Below are positions 10,947-22,260 of a stretch of 64,000 nucleotides of DNA, one piece after another. Both the position numbers and the translations under genes were made by a program. Position 1 is the first letter of the stretch, and every line of letters starts with the position of its first letter. Source of the stretch: Laguncularia racemosa (taxonomy: Eukaryota; Streptophyta; Magnoliopsida; Myrtales; Combretaceae); assembly GCA_037954665.1 (NCBI GenBank), contig JBBMOL010000100.1, positions 1,240,001-1,304,000 on the forward strand, read 5' to 3'. The notes beneath the pieces are model-generated. The model saw nothing but the letters and a program-made list of their open reading frames with translations. It ran no database searches and was not told where the DNA came from.

Positions 10947-11452
10947 CAGGCGTAACTAATTTCCAAATTTTTTTCCCTTCCTCCTTGGCCATGTAGCAGT
11001 CGGTCATTGGTTGGTCCCTATTCATCATCTTCCACCTTTAGTAAGCCATTCTTCACACATTTTCCTTCCCGAACAACTCAGTTTCAGCCCATTTTTCACC
11101 TAATTGTTTTCATGATTTCATCGAATTAATAGTGAAACCATGAAGATTATTTGGCCTATTTAGCATTAGATCTAAAAATGTGACCAGATTCGTTCATTTA
11201 ATCAATTAAAAATCGATCCAAATATTGAAAAAAATATGGTTGCACGAATTAAGTTCTAGTTGACCATGCTTTGATTCAAGCTCATCATCAAATTTTGAAG
11301 CTGGGATCATTTTAGCAAAAGAATGGTGAAATGACATAGATTTGACCATCAATTACACAAAATAATGAGCAAAAATGGTCAAAATCCATGTGCATTTAAT
11401 CTTCAAATTAACACCCATGGAAGTTTTTCGAATTTGAACAAAGCTAGAGTAG

Positions 11453-11460
11453 TATAAATA
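11453..11460 (+). promoter_or_regulatory. TATA box of copy 1 LTR promoter
   Basis: TATAAATA followed by GAGGG matches a plant Pol II TATA box. The homologous CTATAAATAGAGG lies in the copy 2 LTRs. Confidence 0.6.
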
Positions 11461-12455
11461 GAGGGTTGAGGATCTATTCCCAGCATCAAACTCACTCGGT
11501 AACACTCATTCAATCACTGATTCGAGCTTTCTCTCTCCAAATTCTTCTTTTCTCTCTCTACCACTCGCCCTTTTTTTCTCTCTAAACTCTTGGTCCTCTC
11601 TCTCTAAGCTCACTAGAAGTCTCATCCTTCCTCTACCGTGAAGAGTCGAAGTTCCATTTAGGTCTGAAATATCTTCCTCCTCTTCGTCAACGAAGCTCAT
11701 CGGCAATATCTTCCTCCTCCTTGTCAATGTCGACTTCTAGGTTTTTTTTCTTATTATTTTTACATTCTAGATTTCTTTAGATATATATATATATATATAG
11801 ATTTTTACTTATTTACTTATTTATTTATTATTTATTATTTATAAATTTTTATTTTCCTTTTTTATTTAAAAAATTAGTATTATTTTTTCTTGTACATTAT
11901 AAAAAAAATTAGATATAAAATATATATATATATTTTTTTAGATACTCTATTTTTTTTTTACTTATTATAAAAATATATAAATATAAAATAAATAATTAAA
12001 TTTTGGCAACTTTTTTCACTTTAGATTTTTTTCTTAAAAAAATTTATAAAATAAATGTTTTTTTATAATTTTTAATTCTAAATAGTGGATACATAGGCAC
12101 TTATGAGGCAACCTCAAATAATAATTTTTTAATTAAACTTTTTTTTAATAAAGTTTAATTTTAGAAGGTTAAAGTAATAACTATAAGGTTTTAATGAGAT
12201 AGCCTTCAATTATAAATCTTTGGTTTTATTTAAGACATTCTATGTGAATTGATAGCTAAATGAAGACTAATATGCTCAATTAGTCTTAATTTAATAGTTT
12301 TTCCAATCTCGATTAGGTGGCGACTCCTTTTTCTCTATGTTAGATAGAAAATAAAAAATTTTCCAATTTTAGTTGAGGATTTATACTAAATAGGCATGAG
12401 ATTTAGTGTAGATCAAATTAGAAAAAATGAATCAAAATTTAAGTTTGACAGTTGT

Positions 12456-12620
12456 CGAATTTGTAGCTAGAGATTCTCGTGGGGTTTGTATAGTTGCAAA
12501 AGCAACACCTCTTTTTATCTTGATTTATGAAATTGTGGAAGTTGATGTAGTCCTCAATGTTATAAACTGTGACGCGGTTGGGTACTTCGCAATCAAGGTT
12601 TTAAATTAACTGATCCCATT
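12456..12620 (+). pseudogene. LINE RNase H C-terminal remnant (segment A)
   Basis: The frame FVARDSRGVCIVAKATPLF, then YEIVEVDVVLNVINC, resembles the RVT_3-type RNase H found at the end of plant LINE polyproteins (compare 55000-55200 in segment B). It is cut off on the left by the 3' LTR of Tat copy 1 and has no start of its own. It is the flank of the Tat insertion, not a gene. Confidence 0.6.
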
Positions 12621-13101
12621 ATTTAAATCCTATTGAAAATTTAATATTAGTCTTTTACAAGTGGGCAGGCTATGAGGTCATAGTGGTTAAGATAAGAAAA
12701 AAATTTTTGTCCATTAGAAATAGTAAAAGTAATGATAATAACTGCTCACCTTCCTCTGCCTAGCGGACTCGTGTTGCGAAAATCATTGGTCACTCTATGC
12801 TCTAAGTTATCATTGGATAAGGTACAAATTTAAGGTTTCTTACCTTATATCCATTATGGAATCTATGCTCTAAGTTATCTAGGGTATAGGTTCTTGAGTG
12901 TCATATATCCACCCAATAAAAAATTATTAATTGATATTAATAAATAAATAATAATAATATTATCTTTTTAGCGAATAATTTTTTTAGTAAAAAGAAAAAT
13001 AAAGGAGCTTGAACCATAAGTTGATCACCCAAACAGCTCAAGTAATACCACCTCTCTCATTTTACATTTTTTTCATTCTTTCCCTTGTTCTTCTTCAATT
13101 T
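12621..13101. other. Non-coding part of segment A
   Basis: AT-rich DNA matching 55200-56290 in B, with an internal deletion near 12810. It holds the truncated first copy of the A/B internal repeat (12732-12800). No gene is seen. Confidence 0.6.
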
Positions 13102-13106
13102 CCTCC

Positions 13107-14540
13107 TGATACACTTAGAATGTATATATAAAATGGGAGTGTAAATTGTAGTAAGTGCACTGGTCATATCAAGTAATAAAGTGGTAAAAAAAAGTGTCGA
13201 TTCCACGAGGACTACAAAGTACTAGACTTGTACTAGCTCAAATTGATATTTAGGCAATGGAAAGAAGGATGATTTCACTATTTGATTGAAGACTAAAATA
13301 AAATGCAAATTGATGATTTTGAGAATCTTGAACAAATAAACTTTTCAATTAAAAAGGTAGGAATTAAGAATTCACCCTAGATAAGTTAGTCAAATTGCCA
13401 TCATGCTATAATAATCTTTAATCATGTGGATATTCATACGAAATTAACAAAACCCCAAATTAATCTATTAGCTTCCGCTATACAAATTAATAGAGGACTC
13501 AAATTTACAATCATAAACTTTCTAGTTATATGAATGACTAATACCCCAAATCAATCTCTCCTAATCCCTTAAAGAAAAATCAATTAGAAGCATTGCATTA
13601 ATATTAAGATAATTTCTAACAAAAGTGACTAACTCAACTTCCGCATATGTTAATTACTCATTATCAAGAATTTCTTATGAACCCTAATTCCCCTTCTGAG
13701 TCATCAACGTTCCTATAAATCCGATTCAATTAAGAAACAAAGAATTATAGCAAAGAGATTACAATATGATATTCCACATGCCTAATAATTCTATAGCATA
13801 ACTACAATTATCATTTTACCAGTCTAGGGTTTCATCCCCTTCCCACCAAAAGAAATTAGAACATCATGGAGATGACAACAGAATTACAATCGATAGAAGC
13901 ACATGCAATACGATTCATTGTAATTGATAATATATTACTCAATTGCATAAATAATCAACAATTCAGAGATCACCAATTTGGTAACACAATTGTTTGAAGA
14001 TCCTCAATTGCAAAACTTCCTCAAAGCTTTAAGAATCAATAACTCAATCCCCACAAATGATTCCTCTCTACTCAATTAAATCAATTCAGGCTTGAATACA
14101 AAATTCTCCCGGAAGAACTCTTTCTAGGTCGAAAAATTGGCAAAAGGTCCTCCCTTTGTTGAAAAAAGGCCTATTTATATCAAAGGATGGACGAGACAAT
14201 TTGTCAGGGCCGGCTCAAAGCCGACGGCGTTCAATGTAGGCTGGCCGTGAAGGCCAGCGGCCTTGGATCTTCGGTGACAACTTTGATGAAAGCCGACTGC
14301 CTTTGATTCAACATAAGCCGGGCTTCAAGGCTAGCGGCCTTGAATAAAAAAATAGTCCAACTTCAAATGCTTTCCATGCCATCTTTCTATGTACTCCGCT
14401 CATACCTTTAATCTAAGTCCTCAAAGACTTGAATAATCAAAATACATATATTAAGTACCATCTTCCCATGGATTCCATGGATTCCATTGAATTTCATCAT
14501 AAATCATACTATAAAATATGCATAAAATGTGCCTTTATCA
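13107..14540 (-). mobile_element. Solo LTR (unassigned, probably Ty3/gypsy), 5-bp TSD CCTCC
   Basis: The element has ends TGATACACTT and GCCTTTATCA and is flanked by CCTCC at 13102-13106 and 14541-14545. Segment B has the empty site (CCTCTATAGC near 56320). On the minus strand it reads TGATAAAGGCACATTTTATG to ...CTAAGTGTATCA, which looks like a 5'-to-3' LTR, hence the strand call. Length is 1434 bp with no coding capacity. The GC-rich stretch at 14200-14345 contains repeated GGCCAGCGGCCTTG-like motifs. An intact element must have been reduced to one LTR by recombination. Confidence 0.85.
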
Positions 14541-14545
14541 CCTCC

Positions 14546-16985
14546 ATAACTTTATGTTTTCTATTCTTTTTCATTATTCTTTCTTATTTTCTAAATAGTA
14601 AAATCGCATAAACCTGTGTTTTTTTTATAAGTTTTACATATAAGAAACTTGTAATATCAAATAAATTATTTTTTTTAATATCATGTAAATTTGAAATTTA
14701 TAGAAAAATAATAATAAAATATATAAGTTCCACGTGATACCTAGTATCTTATAGATTTTGTGGGGTATAGAATACATGGTGATTTTAAGATGTTATAGGA
14801 TAGAATCCGATTTCAAAATTTATAAACATGTGCCTTACAAAGTAAAGTATGGGTAAAGCCCCATACTTTACCCACCTTGTAATTGTTCACTTCTAGAATT
14901 TGATGATTTTATTTAGGTCTAGGGTTAGGTGTATTGTAATTAAATTGCTTTTTGAAATTTTATGTGTGCTTCTAAGTTATACCGTTTCATGTTTCCTATT
15001 ATAATTGTGACAAATCCAATATAATTCTAGTTATGCCATGTCCTTTTCCGTAATAAAGGGGAAAAAAAGGGATCAATAAGGCCATATGAGTACAAATAGA
15101 TAATGGTATATACTAATTCATATTGATCATATCTTTTTTTTACATCAAATTAGTATTGATAAAAAATATATATATAATAGAATGAACAATATAGATAGTT
15201 AATTTATAATACGGTGTTATTAATTTGTGTATACTCATAATCCATATTACTTTCACGCTTTTTATATAATCATATTATCATATTTGTATTCATACTATCT
15301 TGTTATGTCAAAATTTGTTAGCACAATTATATACATCCTCTAAATCCCATCTATTAACATGGGAAAACAATTTTAAAAAATGATCTTTGAATTTAAAGAG
15401 CAAGACAAGCATGTAGCAATTATCGTAGTGAATTGCTCAAAATGATAATAACTACTCACCTTCTTCTCCTTTAAGGACTCTTGTTTTCGGAATCATAGGT
15501 CACTCCTAAAGGTTTAGTCAATCAACCACCATAAACTTGTATTGCATGGTGACATCACGTGGATTTACAATTTTACATTTCAACATTAAGTAAATTAAAA
15601 ATTGCAATTTTTAAAACACCCCCATAATCTCTTAGTCAAATGTGGATAAATATCTAAACATTTTATAACTTTTGAAAACATACACCTCAAATTGTTATTA
15701 AAACCAAAAAATTGTCACTATTTATAATTGTTTTAACTATAATTTTAGGATCATATAATTAATTTAGAAGTTATTTATATACTTTTAAAAGTTATGAAGT
15801 ATAAGAGAGTCCGATCCCCATGTTTAAAATAATAAAAACCTTGGCAACTACCAATGTTCAAAACATATAACAATATAAGATTCTTCCTTAGATTAGCATA
15901 TCTTACCTTTAATAATATTGTGATTTCCCTTTTGTGCATCTCAATTCGATAATTCTTTCGTTTTGGGAGGATCCTCAATTACAAATGCAGTACCTAGTTT
16001 TCCACTAACATGTCAAATACAAATACAAGAAAATTTTGGTGCATATGGCTTAGGCATATAAGTAAGAAGTGTAATGGCTTTGTAAAGCATCATTTGAAGA
16101 CTCCTTAGTAGGGTAATGGCACTAAAAGTATGTGCAGGGTGCTAATGGAGAAGGTCGAGTCAAGTATACGCTTTTTGGTGTAAGTTTGGTTTTAGTCGAA
16201 AGCTACTATATGGCATGCGGTTTTAGTTGAAAGCTATCTATATGGCATGCCGGTAAATACATCAACTTTTGTTAGTTTATTGGTTGTTAAACTAGGAAGA
16301 GCTTCTAATATTTAACATTTGCGTATGCTTAGTAGTCCTACTCATATGTGTGTTAGTATCATTCAACACTTGTTTTGGGCTATCAATTTAGTGAGAATGG
16401 CTCCTAAGAAGGAATCATTGTGTTAGATGAATCCATGATTTTACATCCAAGGATATATTCTATTTGTATTTCAATGTAGTTTAGGAAAATGCCTCAAAAT
16501 GTGGACATTGAATTAGATAGATCTTCAGATGGGAAGCAATTTTAGGGTACCTTCACTATGGAGTTAGTCATGTTGTAGATCCACCTTCAAAAAGCTAGCA
16601 TCTTTCTACTATACTCAAAGGCATAAAGGATATACATGTTTGAAATATTTTTACTATTTTCATTTGATTCTCTCCAAATTTTAAAGAGAAAGAAAAATAA
16701 AACTCAATTAAAAATATTTAAATCTATTCTTACTCTATTTATTTCATTTCCACCCCAATCAAAATAGTCAAACATTAACTTTCCCTTTATGCCCATCAAT
16801 TTTCTTTGATTTCCATAGCTTTTCACCTAACCAAATAGTGTAAGTGTGGTTAATTACAACATTTTAGCTTTTCAACATAGCATTATAGAAAAGGAAAATC
16901 TTAATGGATAATATTTAGGAAAAAACCAAATTTGTTATTTGAATTTTGGATTTATTTTAGTTTTGTGGTTTTACATGTCATGTTT
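14546..16985. other. Non-coding part of segment A, right
   Basis: AT-rich DNA aligning with 56320-57759 and 63061-64000 of B. It contains the second copy of the internal repeat (about 15448-15770). Short ORFs here are not conserved in frame between A and B, so no gene is called. Confidence 0.65.
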
Positions 16986-18290
16986 ATAGTTGTCGAGTCT
17001 AATTTTTTATTTCCATTCCTAATCCGATCTATACTAGACCCTATGTTCATCTAATGTAGACCCTCGGCTTGAGTTAGGAATTTCGTTTTGTTTTGGAGTC
17101 GCCTCCCAACTGTGGTTTGGAAAGATTGAATTAGGATTAATTGAGTAGATCAATCCTAATTTGGACCACTGGTCAGCGTAACTTCCTCTTCTCGTTTTTT
17201 TGAAAAGAGGAAAGAGAAAACCAAAGTTTCTGAGTTCGGAGGCTAACCTATTAAAACCCTAAGATTACCACCCTATTCTCCTAAAATCTAACCTTTTCCA
17301 AATGTCTTTTACTTTATTTTTGTTTCTTTTTATTGTGTTTTTGAATAAATTATTCTAAGAAAATAATTTTTTATTCTTTTTAGAGTTGCCCTAAATGGGT
17401 GCCTACGTACCTGCTATTTAGGATCAAACAGCAGTAGTTCGCTTTTTCTGAAAAAAACTTAATTGTGTTGGTGATTTTTAATTATGAAATTTCTTTTGGT
17501 TTACGTTCTTACCATTTTAGTATTTTTTTGAAAAATCTAAGCCTAAGCTTGATAATTTGATTTTTTTGAAAAATAATAATTTTTAGGAAAAAAACAATTT
17601 TGGATTTATTTAAGAAAATGATTTTTCTAAGTGATAAAAGTTTCATTTTTCTATTTTTCAACCCATTTCTACTATTATAAATTATTGATTTTTATTAATT
17701 TTTATTAATTTTTTATTGAAAAATTTTCTCCTATATTATTTATCTATCCTAAACTAAAATCTAAAATTTACTATTTTCTCTAATATATATTTTTATCATT
17801 TTTTTATATATTTTATTTATATTTTTATTATTATTATCATAATTATTACTTTTCCATTATTATTCATCCTAAATTAAATCATAAAAAAAACTAATCTAAA
17901 TTCTAATATTTTTTTTGAATTATAAATAAAAATTAAATAAATAAAGAAATTAAAAAAATAATTAAAATAACTAAATAAACAAATGAGAAAAAAATCGAAA
18001 AATCCGACTTACCTAGATCCGGATCGGTACGCGGGTCGGGTCGAATCGATCGGTCACGGCGGCTTGGAGTGCTCGTTGACGGCGTTCCGACGACCTTTTG
18101 ACGCAATTGAGGTATCGTTTCCTAGGTTTTCGGGGGTGGGGAACTCAATCGTGGCAGTGGATTTCTCCTAAAAACGCTTTCTGGTGGCAGCTCGATGGTT
18201 ATCGGGTTGCGGCTTGGAAACTCCGCGAGGCTTCGATTTTCTCTCTTTTCCTCACTTTTGATCCGTGCCCATGCTTACTGGCTTCATCCT

Positions 18291-18300
18291 CTATTTATAG
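18291..18300 (-). promoter_or_regulatory. TATA box of the inverted solo LTR
   Basis: CTATTTATAG is a TATA box read on the minus strand (CTATAAATAG), identical to the boxes in both copy 2 LTRs. It would direct transcription leftwards into segment A. Confidence 0.55.
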
Positions 18301-18637
18301 CCGTAAGGAATCGAGCTGGATAAGCGCGAATTTCCTCCGATTAAGCAAATCGAATTTGCGGTTAAAACCTTCCTCCAATTTGTGCAAATCCATCAATTTG
18401 TTGCGATTTGATTCTAATTGGATGTGTTTATCTTATTTCTATTGAAGATCTGCTGGATTTGTGCAAAAAATCGAATCAAAACGGCTGAAATTTGATTTTT
18501 CCTCACCGACGACGATCTCAAACGAAGGTTAAAAATGATCACGTGGCCAGCACATGCGTCCGCTCCAGCCAATCAGCTACTAACACGTGTCCCAAGCAAA
18601 GAAAAAATTTGCAAAACAGGAAATCTGCCTCCCCCGT

Positions 18638-18710
18638 GTTTCGAACCCGTGACCAAGCCCCCTTCCCCGTGCCTTAGGCCATGGTTCGGACTAGCTGGGC
18701 TAGCCCACTT
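18638..18710 (-). promoter_or_regulatory. tRNA-like A-box/B-box module in the solo LTR
   Basis: On the minus strand GGGCTAGCCCAGCTAG (A-box-like, 18691-18706) precedes GGTTCGAAAC (B-box-like, 18638-18647). This is the counterpart of the modules at 21845 and 30790. Confidence 0.5.
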
Positions 18711-18976
18711 ACTCGATTTTTTTTTATTTTCACAATTTGCATATATGCAATGTGATTTTTTATTATTTTTGTATTTTTTGAAATTTCAAAAATTTTAAAA
18801 AATTATTTAATCCTTTTTATTGCCATTTTTGAAATTATTTTACAAAATTGATGTATTTTTCTTATTTATTTTATTTTTTAAACATTTTTCCTATTTTTGC
18901 TAAATTAGAAAAAATGTAGAAAAAAATGGAAAAAAATTGAAAATTGGATTATTAGGGCAAAAATGGGGTGTTTACA

Positions 18977-19128
18977 ATAGTCATTTATGATTTATGAATG
19001 TTTATTTCAACATTTTTTTTAAATATATGATAGAGATTGTAAACTTAAGCAAAAAATTTGACTAAATATGATATTTAGAACTTACAACTTTTAAGTATAA
19101 AATTTGACAAAAACTGTAAACTATACTT
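18977..19128. other. Intergenic, continuation of the host sequence after the solo LTR
   Basis: Short AT-rich stretch following the ATAGT duplication. No feature seen. Confidence 0.5.
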
Positions 19129-20038
19129 AAGGTTATAAATAAGTTGAGTCAAACTGAGCTGAACTTTTAAAGGCTCAAGCTTAACTCGTTAGAAAAATTA
19201 TTAAACTTGAGCTTGAGCCAAACCAAGGTTTTATCGAGTTTGAAGATTGTAAGCTTGAGTTTGAGCTCATTAAGGAATTTGAAACTTGAGCCTAAATAAG
19301 CTAAGTTCAAGTTGTTTAGATAAGTGAGTCTAGATGAGCCTAAGCTTGAGTTTGAGCTTATTTAGATAAACGAGACAAAAACTAGATTAGTTTGAATTAA
19401 AACTCAAAATTAATTAAAATAAAATAAAATTTACCTTTTCATCTTTTTTATTGAAATTAATTTAAAATTTCATTATTTTAAACACAAATTCATAAAATGG
19501 TAATAAATGGTTGCATCTATACAAAATTATGCATTATTCAAATTAATATATTTCAAAATCTAATACTCATGTAACTAAAAAATAAAAATGGGCATCCAAA
19601 ATATGGATTTCAAGTGATTGCATCATAAAAGTCCCTTCTTATGTTATATTTTTTAATATAGCATTATTTTTAATATAATATATCAATTCATGAGACTACT
19701 CCTGAGTTTATTCACAACCTAATTAATTGATAATATAGATGACAACATCTTTATGAGCTCATGAGTTTGTTAGCAAGCATGTTCATAAGGTAGCTCAATA
19801 ATAATATAAGCAAGCATACTCTTGAAAATTCTGTTCATGAGCTGATTCGTTAACAATATAAATAGGTTTATTTTAAATCTACTTTCAAGCATGCTCATGA
19901 ACCTAAATAGAAGTGTGAGCTAGGTTCATTTAAATAAATAAGGTTTATTTTAAGCTCAAGTTCGACTTGTTTACTAATTAAGCTCAAATTGGGTTGAACA
20001 TAAGTAGCTTGCAAGTAGCTTAACTTTTTGCAACCCTA
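19129..20038. mobile_element. Non-autonomous hAT-like repeat rich in AGCTYRAG motifs
   Basis: Both ends carry similar inverted sequence: AAGGTTATAAATAAGTTGAG at the left and, read inward from the right, TAGGGTTGCAAAAAGTTAAG. The body is full of CTTGAGCTTGAG/AAGCTCAAG-type motifs in both orientations. Many plant genomes contain hAT-derived elements starting with TAGGG-TTGCAA and filled with GAGCTCGAGCTCG-like subterminal motifs. No ORF is present. An 8-bp target duplication was not found, so the borders are approximate. Confidence 0.5.
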
Positions 20039-21062
20039 ATTAAACTAAAAGTACACATACTTGCATTGTGTGTCTTAAATAAAAAAAATCAAATATAATA
20101 TATGTTAAAAATATGAATTACCATAAAATTTATAAATCTTTTCAATTTTGCACAATTTAATTTATTAGAATTTAGTTTTTTTTACATAATATGGGATTAT
20201 GTTAAAAGGAAAAAAGAAAAAAATTGCTAGTGTAAAAAAAAAATGATTGGTTTGCTAAATTAACTTTCAATTATTTGTTTAATAACATACATTTTTAATT
20301 TCAATGGTAATTGAAGGCAGTAAGAAGTTAACTTTTGAAAGTTGTAACACTAAAATTATTATTATTATTATTATTATTTTATAACTTTTACATCACAGAT
20401 GTTGAATTCTTTATTTATTTATTTATTTTTGCTGCTGTTGTCAAAGCACTCTTTCCTTTTCAATCACAGGAGGGGAACATTCATCTCAATTCGGATCTTT
20501 TAAGTACTATTTTAGATTATTGTAGTCTTTCCTTTATATTCATAATGTAATGAAATTGATCTGTATTATGATACGATTCTTAGAACTTATCATATTCAAG
20601 CAACTTCATTCGGATCGAAACACCACCCATTGATATATATGGTCCAATATCATGAAATACTACGTTTACTTTTATTATTTGTGCATTGCTAAGATATCAA
20701 GCTCCCACATTCTCATAGGGAACTAGTTATATCCTAAGATTCTATTTTGGCTTAATTAGCTCTGAACTTTCATTTATGTTCTTTAACCAGTTAATTGACA
20801 AAATCGAAGTGTACAGATTGATATAGATTTACAACGCAATAACGGGATATGCATGCCACTTGCCAAGTAATGCAACCGAAATCAAGACTCAAGAAAACAT
20901 AGAATAATTTAATTTAGCATACAAGGTCCACTTATTAGTGGTTATTTATGAATTATAGTAAGAGAGAGCAATTTGTGTTTTCAAGTAACTAAATAAAGAT
21001 CATAAATAATTTGTTTATATAATAATTATGTTTATCATATTATTAATTATGTCTTTCGAATT
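20039..21062. other. Intergenic AT-rich DNA with an ATT microsatellite
   Basis: No gene recognised. An (ATT)n run lies at about 20355-20377. The short open frame over it (20335-20550) is low-complexity and has no supporting features. Confidence 0.5.
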
Positions 21063-21373
21063 TATTAGATATATTAAATATATCGGTTTGTATATTAGTA
21101 TAGGTTTTGTATAGGATACATAGCATAGGACATGTACATATATTGTTCTATAGCTGAACAACAATTAATTTAACACATTCAGTTTTGATAGTTACGCAAC
21201 AAAATCAAAGTTGGTTTTCCTTTCTTCTTGCTTCTTGCTTCTTCCGGCTCAATGTCTCTGTTTCAATCTGCTTTTCTTTCTTGTTATTTGTTTCTTTAAT
21301 CTTTATCATTGCTTACAATCTCCATTTTAGTCTTCTTCTTCCTTTTCATCATTCATTTCTTTAATCGTCATCA
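21063..21373 (+). repeat. Copia 5' LTR
   Basis: It runs from TATTAGATATATTAAATA to CGTCATCA and matches 34744-35058 along its length (for example GTATATTAGTATAGGTTT and CACATTCAGTTTTGA). The expected TG start appears mutated in both LTRs. CT-rich sequence occupies the second half. Confidence 0.8.
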
Positions 21374-21385
21374 TGGTATTAGAGC
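21374..21385 (+). promoter_or_regulatory. Copia primer-binding site (initiator tRNA-Met)
   Basis: TGGTATTAGAGC immediately follows the 5' LTR. It differs by one base from TGGTATCAGAGC, complementary to the 3' end of initiator tRNA-Met. Confidence 0.8.
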
Positions 21386-21413
21386 ACTAACATCTATTTT
21401 CTTGTTATCAACA

Positions 21414-21563
21414 ATGAATATTTCACTGTTAGAAGATGTTTTATCACCTTTTTATATTCATCATTTTGATTCTCAAACTTTTGTTTTGATTACTCCAATG
21501 TTAATTGGATTGAATTGCAATACGTGGAACCGATCTTTTCTTTTAGCTTTGTCGACTCATAAC
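21414..21563 (+). pseudogene. Copia gag, N-terminal piece before the Tat insertion
   Basis: The frame starts MNISLLEDVLSPFYIHHFDS and runs through LIGLNCNTWNRSFLLALSTHN, matching the plant copia gag pattern (L-NGDNY-TW-R-LALSAKN). The last codon before the Tat LTR is AAC at 21561-21563, part of the ATAAC target. The frame continues at 32554 on the other side. It is separated from the rest by 11 kb and cannot make a complete product. Confidence 0.75.
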
Positions 21564-21840
21564 TGTAAACACCACATTTTTGCCCTAAGGATCAATAATA
21601 ATCAATAATAAGTAATTTCCAATTTTTCCATATTTTTCTCTAATTTAGCAAAAATAAGAAAAATATTCAAAAAATAAAAATAAATAGGAAAATACATCAG
21701 TTTTGGAAACTAATTTCAGAAATAGCAATAATAAAGGTTAAATGATTTTTACAAATTTTTGAAATGTCAAAATATACAAAAAAAATAAAAAAATCACATT
21801 GTATATATGCAATTTGCGAAATAAATAAAATCGCGAAAGT

Positions 21841-21912
21841 GAGCTAGATCAGCTGGTCCGAACCAGGGTCAGGTGTGTGCGCAGGGGTGCGAGGTCAGGG
21901 GTTCGAAACGCG
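21841..21912 (+). promoter_or_regulatory. tRNA-like A-box/B-box module, copy 2 5' LTR
   Basis: TAGATCAGCTGG (21845-21856) and GGTTCGAAAC (21900-21909) are placed like the A and B boxes of a tRNA or SINE head, about 55 nt apart, some 340 bp upstream of the TATA box. The arm pairing of a real tRNA is not complete. Confidence 0.5.
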
Positions 21913-22250
21913 GGGGAAGCAGAATCCGCGTTTTGCAAATTTTTTCTTTACCCGGGACACATGGCAGCATCTGATTGGCTGAAGCGAACGCACGCGCCAG
22001 GTGCGTGATCATCTTCAACCTCTGTCCGAGATCGCCGACGAGGAGAAAAATCCGAATTTCGGCCGTTTTGATTCGATTTTTTGCACAAATCCAATAGATC
22101 TTCAACAGAAATAAGATAAACATCATCCAATTAGAATCAAATCTCAACAAATCGATGGATTTACACGAACCGGAGTTGGTTTGTTTAACCGCAAATCCAA
22201 TTTGCCTCGATCGGTGGAAATCCGAGCTTATCCAACTCGATTTTGAACGC

Positions 22251-22260
22251 CTATAAATAG
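22251..22260 (+). promoter_or_regulatory. TATA box, copy 2 5' LTR
   Basis: CTATAAATAG followed by AGG matches a plant core promoter; transcription would start about 30 bp downstream, defining the U3/R border. Confidence 0.65.

Larger units (their letters stand above)
2175..12450 (+). mobile_element. Tat/Ogre-type Ty3/gypsy retrotransposon, copy 1 (decayed; 5' end outside window)
   Basis: The order is ORF1 tail, gag, protease, reverse transcriptase, RNase H, a second archaeal-type RNase H, integrase, a long 3' untranslated region with tandem repeats, and a 3' LTR. An extra ORF upstream of gag, two RNase H domains and tandem repeats before the 3' LTR are established marks of the plant Tat/Ogre lineage. 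The 5' LTR and most of ORF1 are outside the window or displaced by the hAT insertion. Stops and frameshifts occur in every domain. The 3' LTR ends at 12450 inside LINE RNase H sequence, so the element inserted into a LINE that belongs to segment A; the expected target duplication is gttgt (12451-12455), whose partner is not visible. Confidence 0.85.
10762..12450 (+). repeat. 3' LTR of Tat copy 1
   Basis: The LTR starts TGTAGACACACAATTTTTGCTC and ends GATCAAATTAG...AAGTTTGACA, with TG/CA ends that parallel the copy 2 LTR (TGTAAATACC...ACTCGACA). Length is 1689 bp. It contains a tRNA-like A/B-box pair near its start, a TATA box at 11453, very AT-rich central sequence and, near 12090, the GATACATAGGCACTTATGAG block that matches ATACGTAGGTACCCATTTGG in the other family LTRs. 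It is clearly diverged from the copy 2 LTRs, so copy 1 belongs to a related but distinct subfamily. Confidence 0.85.
12456..16985 (+). repeat. Segment A of a duplicated pair (A/B)
   Basis: Apart from a solo LTR at 13107-14540, this segment aligns in direct orientation with 55060-64000. Matching blocks include the LINE RNase H remnant, TGATAATAACTGCTCACCTT (12734 vs 55361), GTCTAGGGTTAGGTGTATTG (14918 vs 56702) and GTGGACATTGAATT (16501 vs 63538). Relative to B, A lacks about 0.55 kb near 12810 and the 5.3-kb LTR insertion. No intact gene is seen in it. B reaches the window edge where A still continues, so the full unit is longer. Confidence 0.85.
16991..18976 (-). mobile_element. Solo LTR of the Tat copy 2 family, inverted, TSD ATAGT
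   Basis: The sequence is the reverse complement of the copy 2 LTR: it starts TGTCGAGTCTAATTTTT (reverse of ...TTAGACTCGACA) and ends GGGGTGTTTACA (reverse of TGTAAACACC...). ATAGT flanks both sides (16986-16990, 18977-18981). Length 1986 bp, near the 2049 bp of the copy 2 3' LTR. The GC-rich island at about 18000-18720 is the U3/promoter zone and explains the open frames there, which have no other support as genes. Confidence 0.9.

Noticed and set aside
12734..12800. TGATAATAACTGCTCACC repeats considered as LTRs of a short TRIM element
   Set aside because: No primer-binding site, polypurine tract or target duplication was found around the repeats, so the class was left open.
18098..18445. 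115-codon ORF in the inverted solo LTR
   Set aside because: It lies entirely in LTR U3 sequence, has no homologous intact frame in the other LTRs and no gene features.
20335..20550. 71-codon hydrophobic ORF considered as a small membrane protein
   Set aside because: Its hydrophobic stretch is encoded by an ATT microsatellite; no start context, homologue or gene structure supports it.
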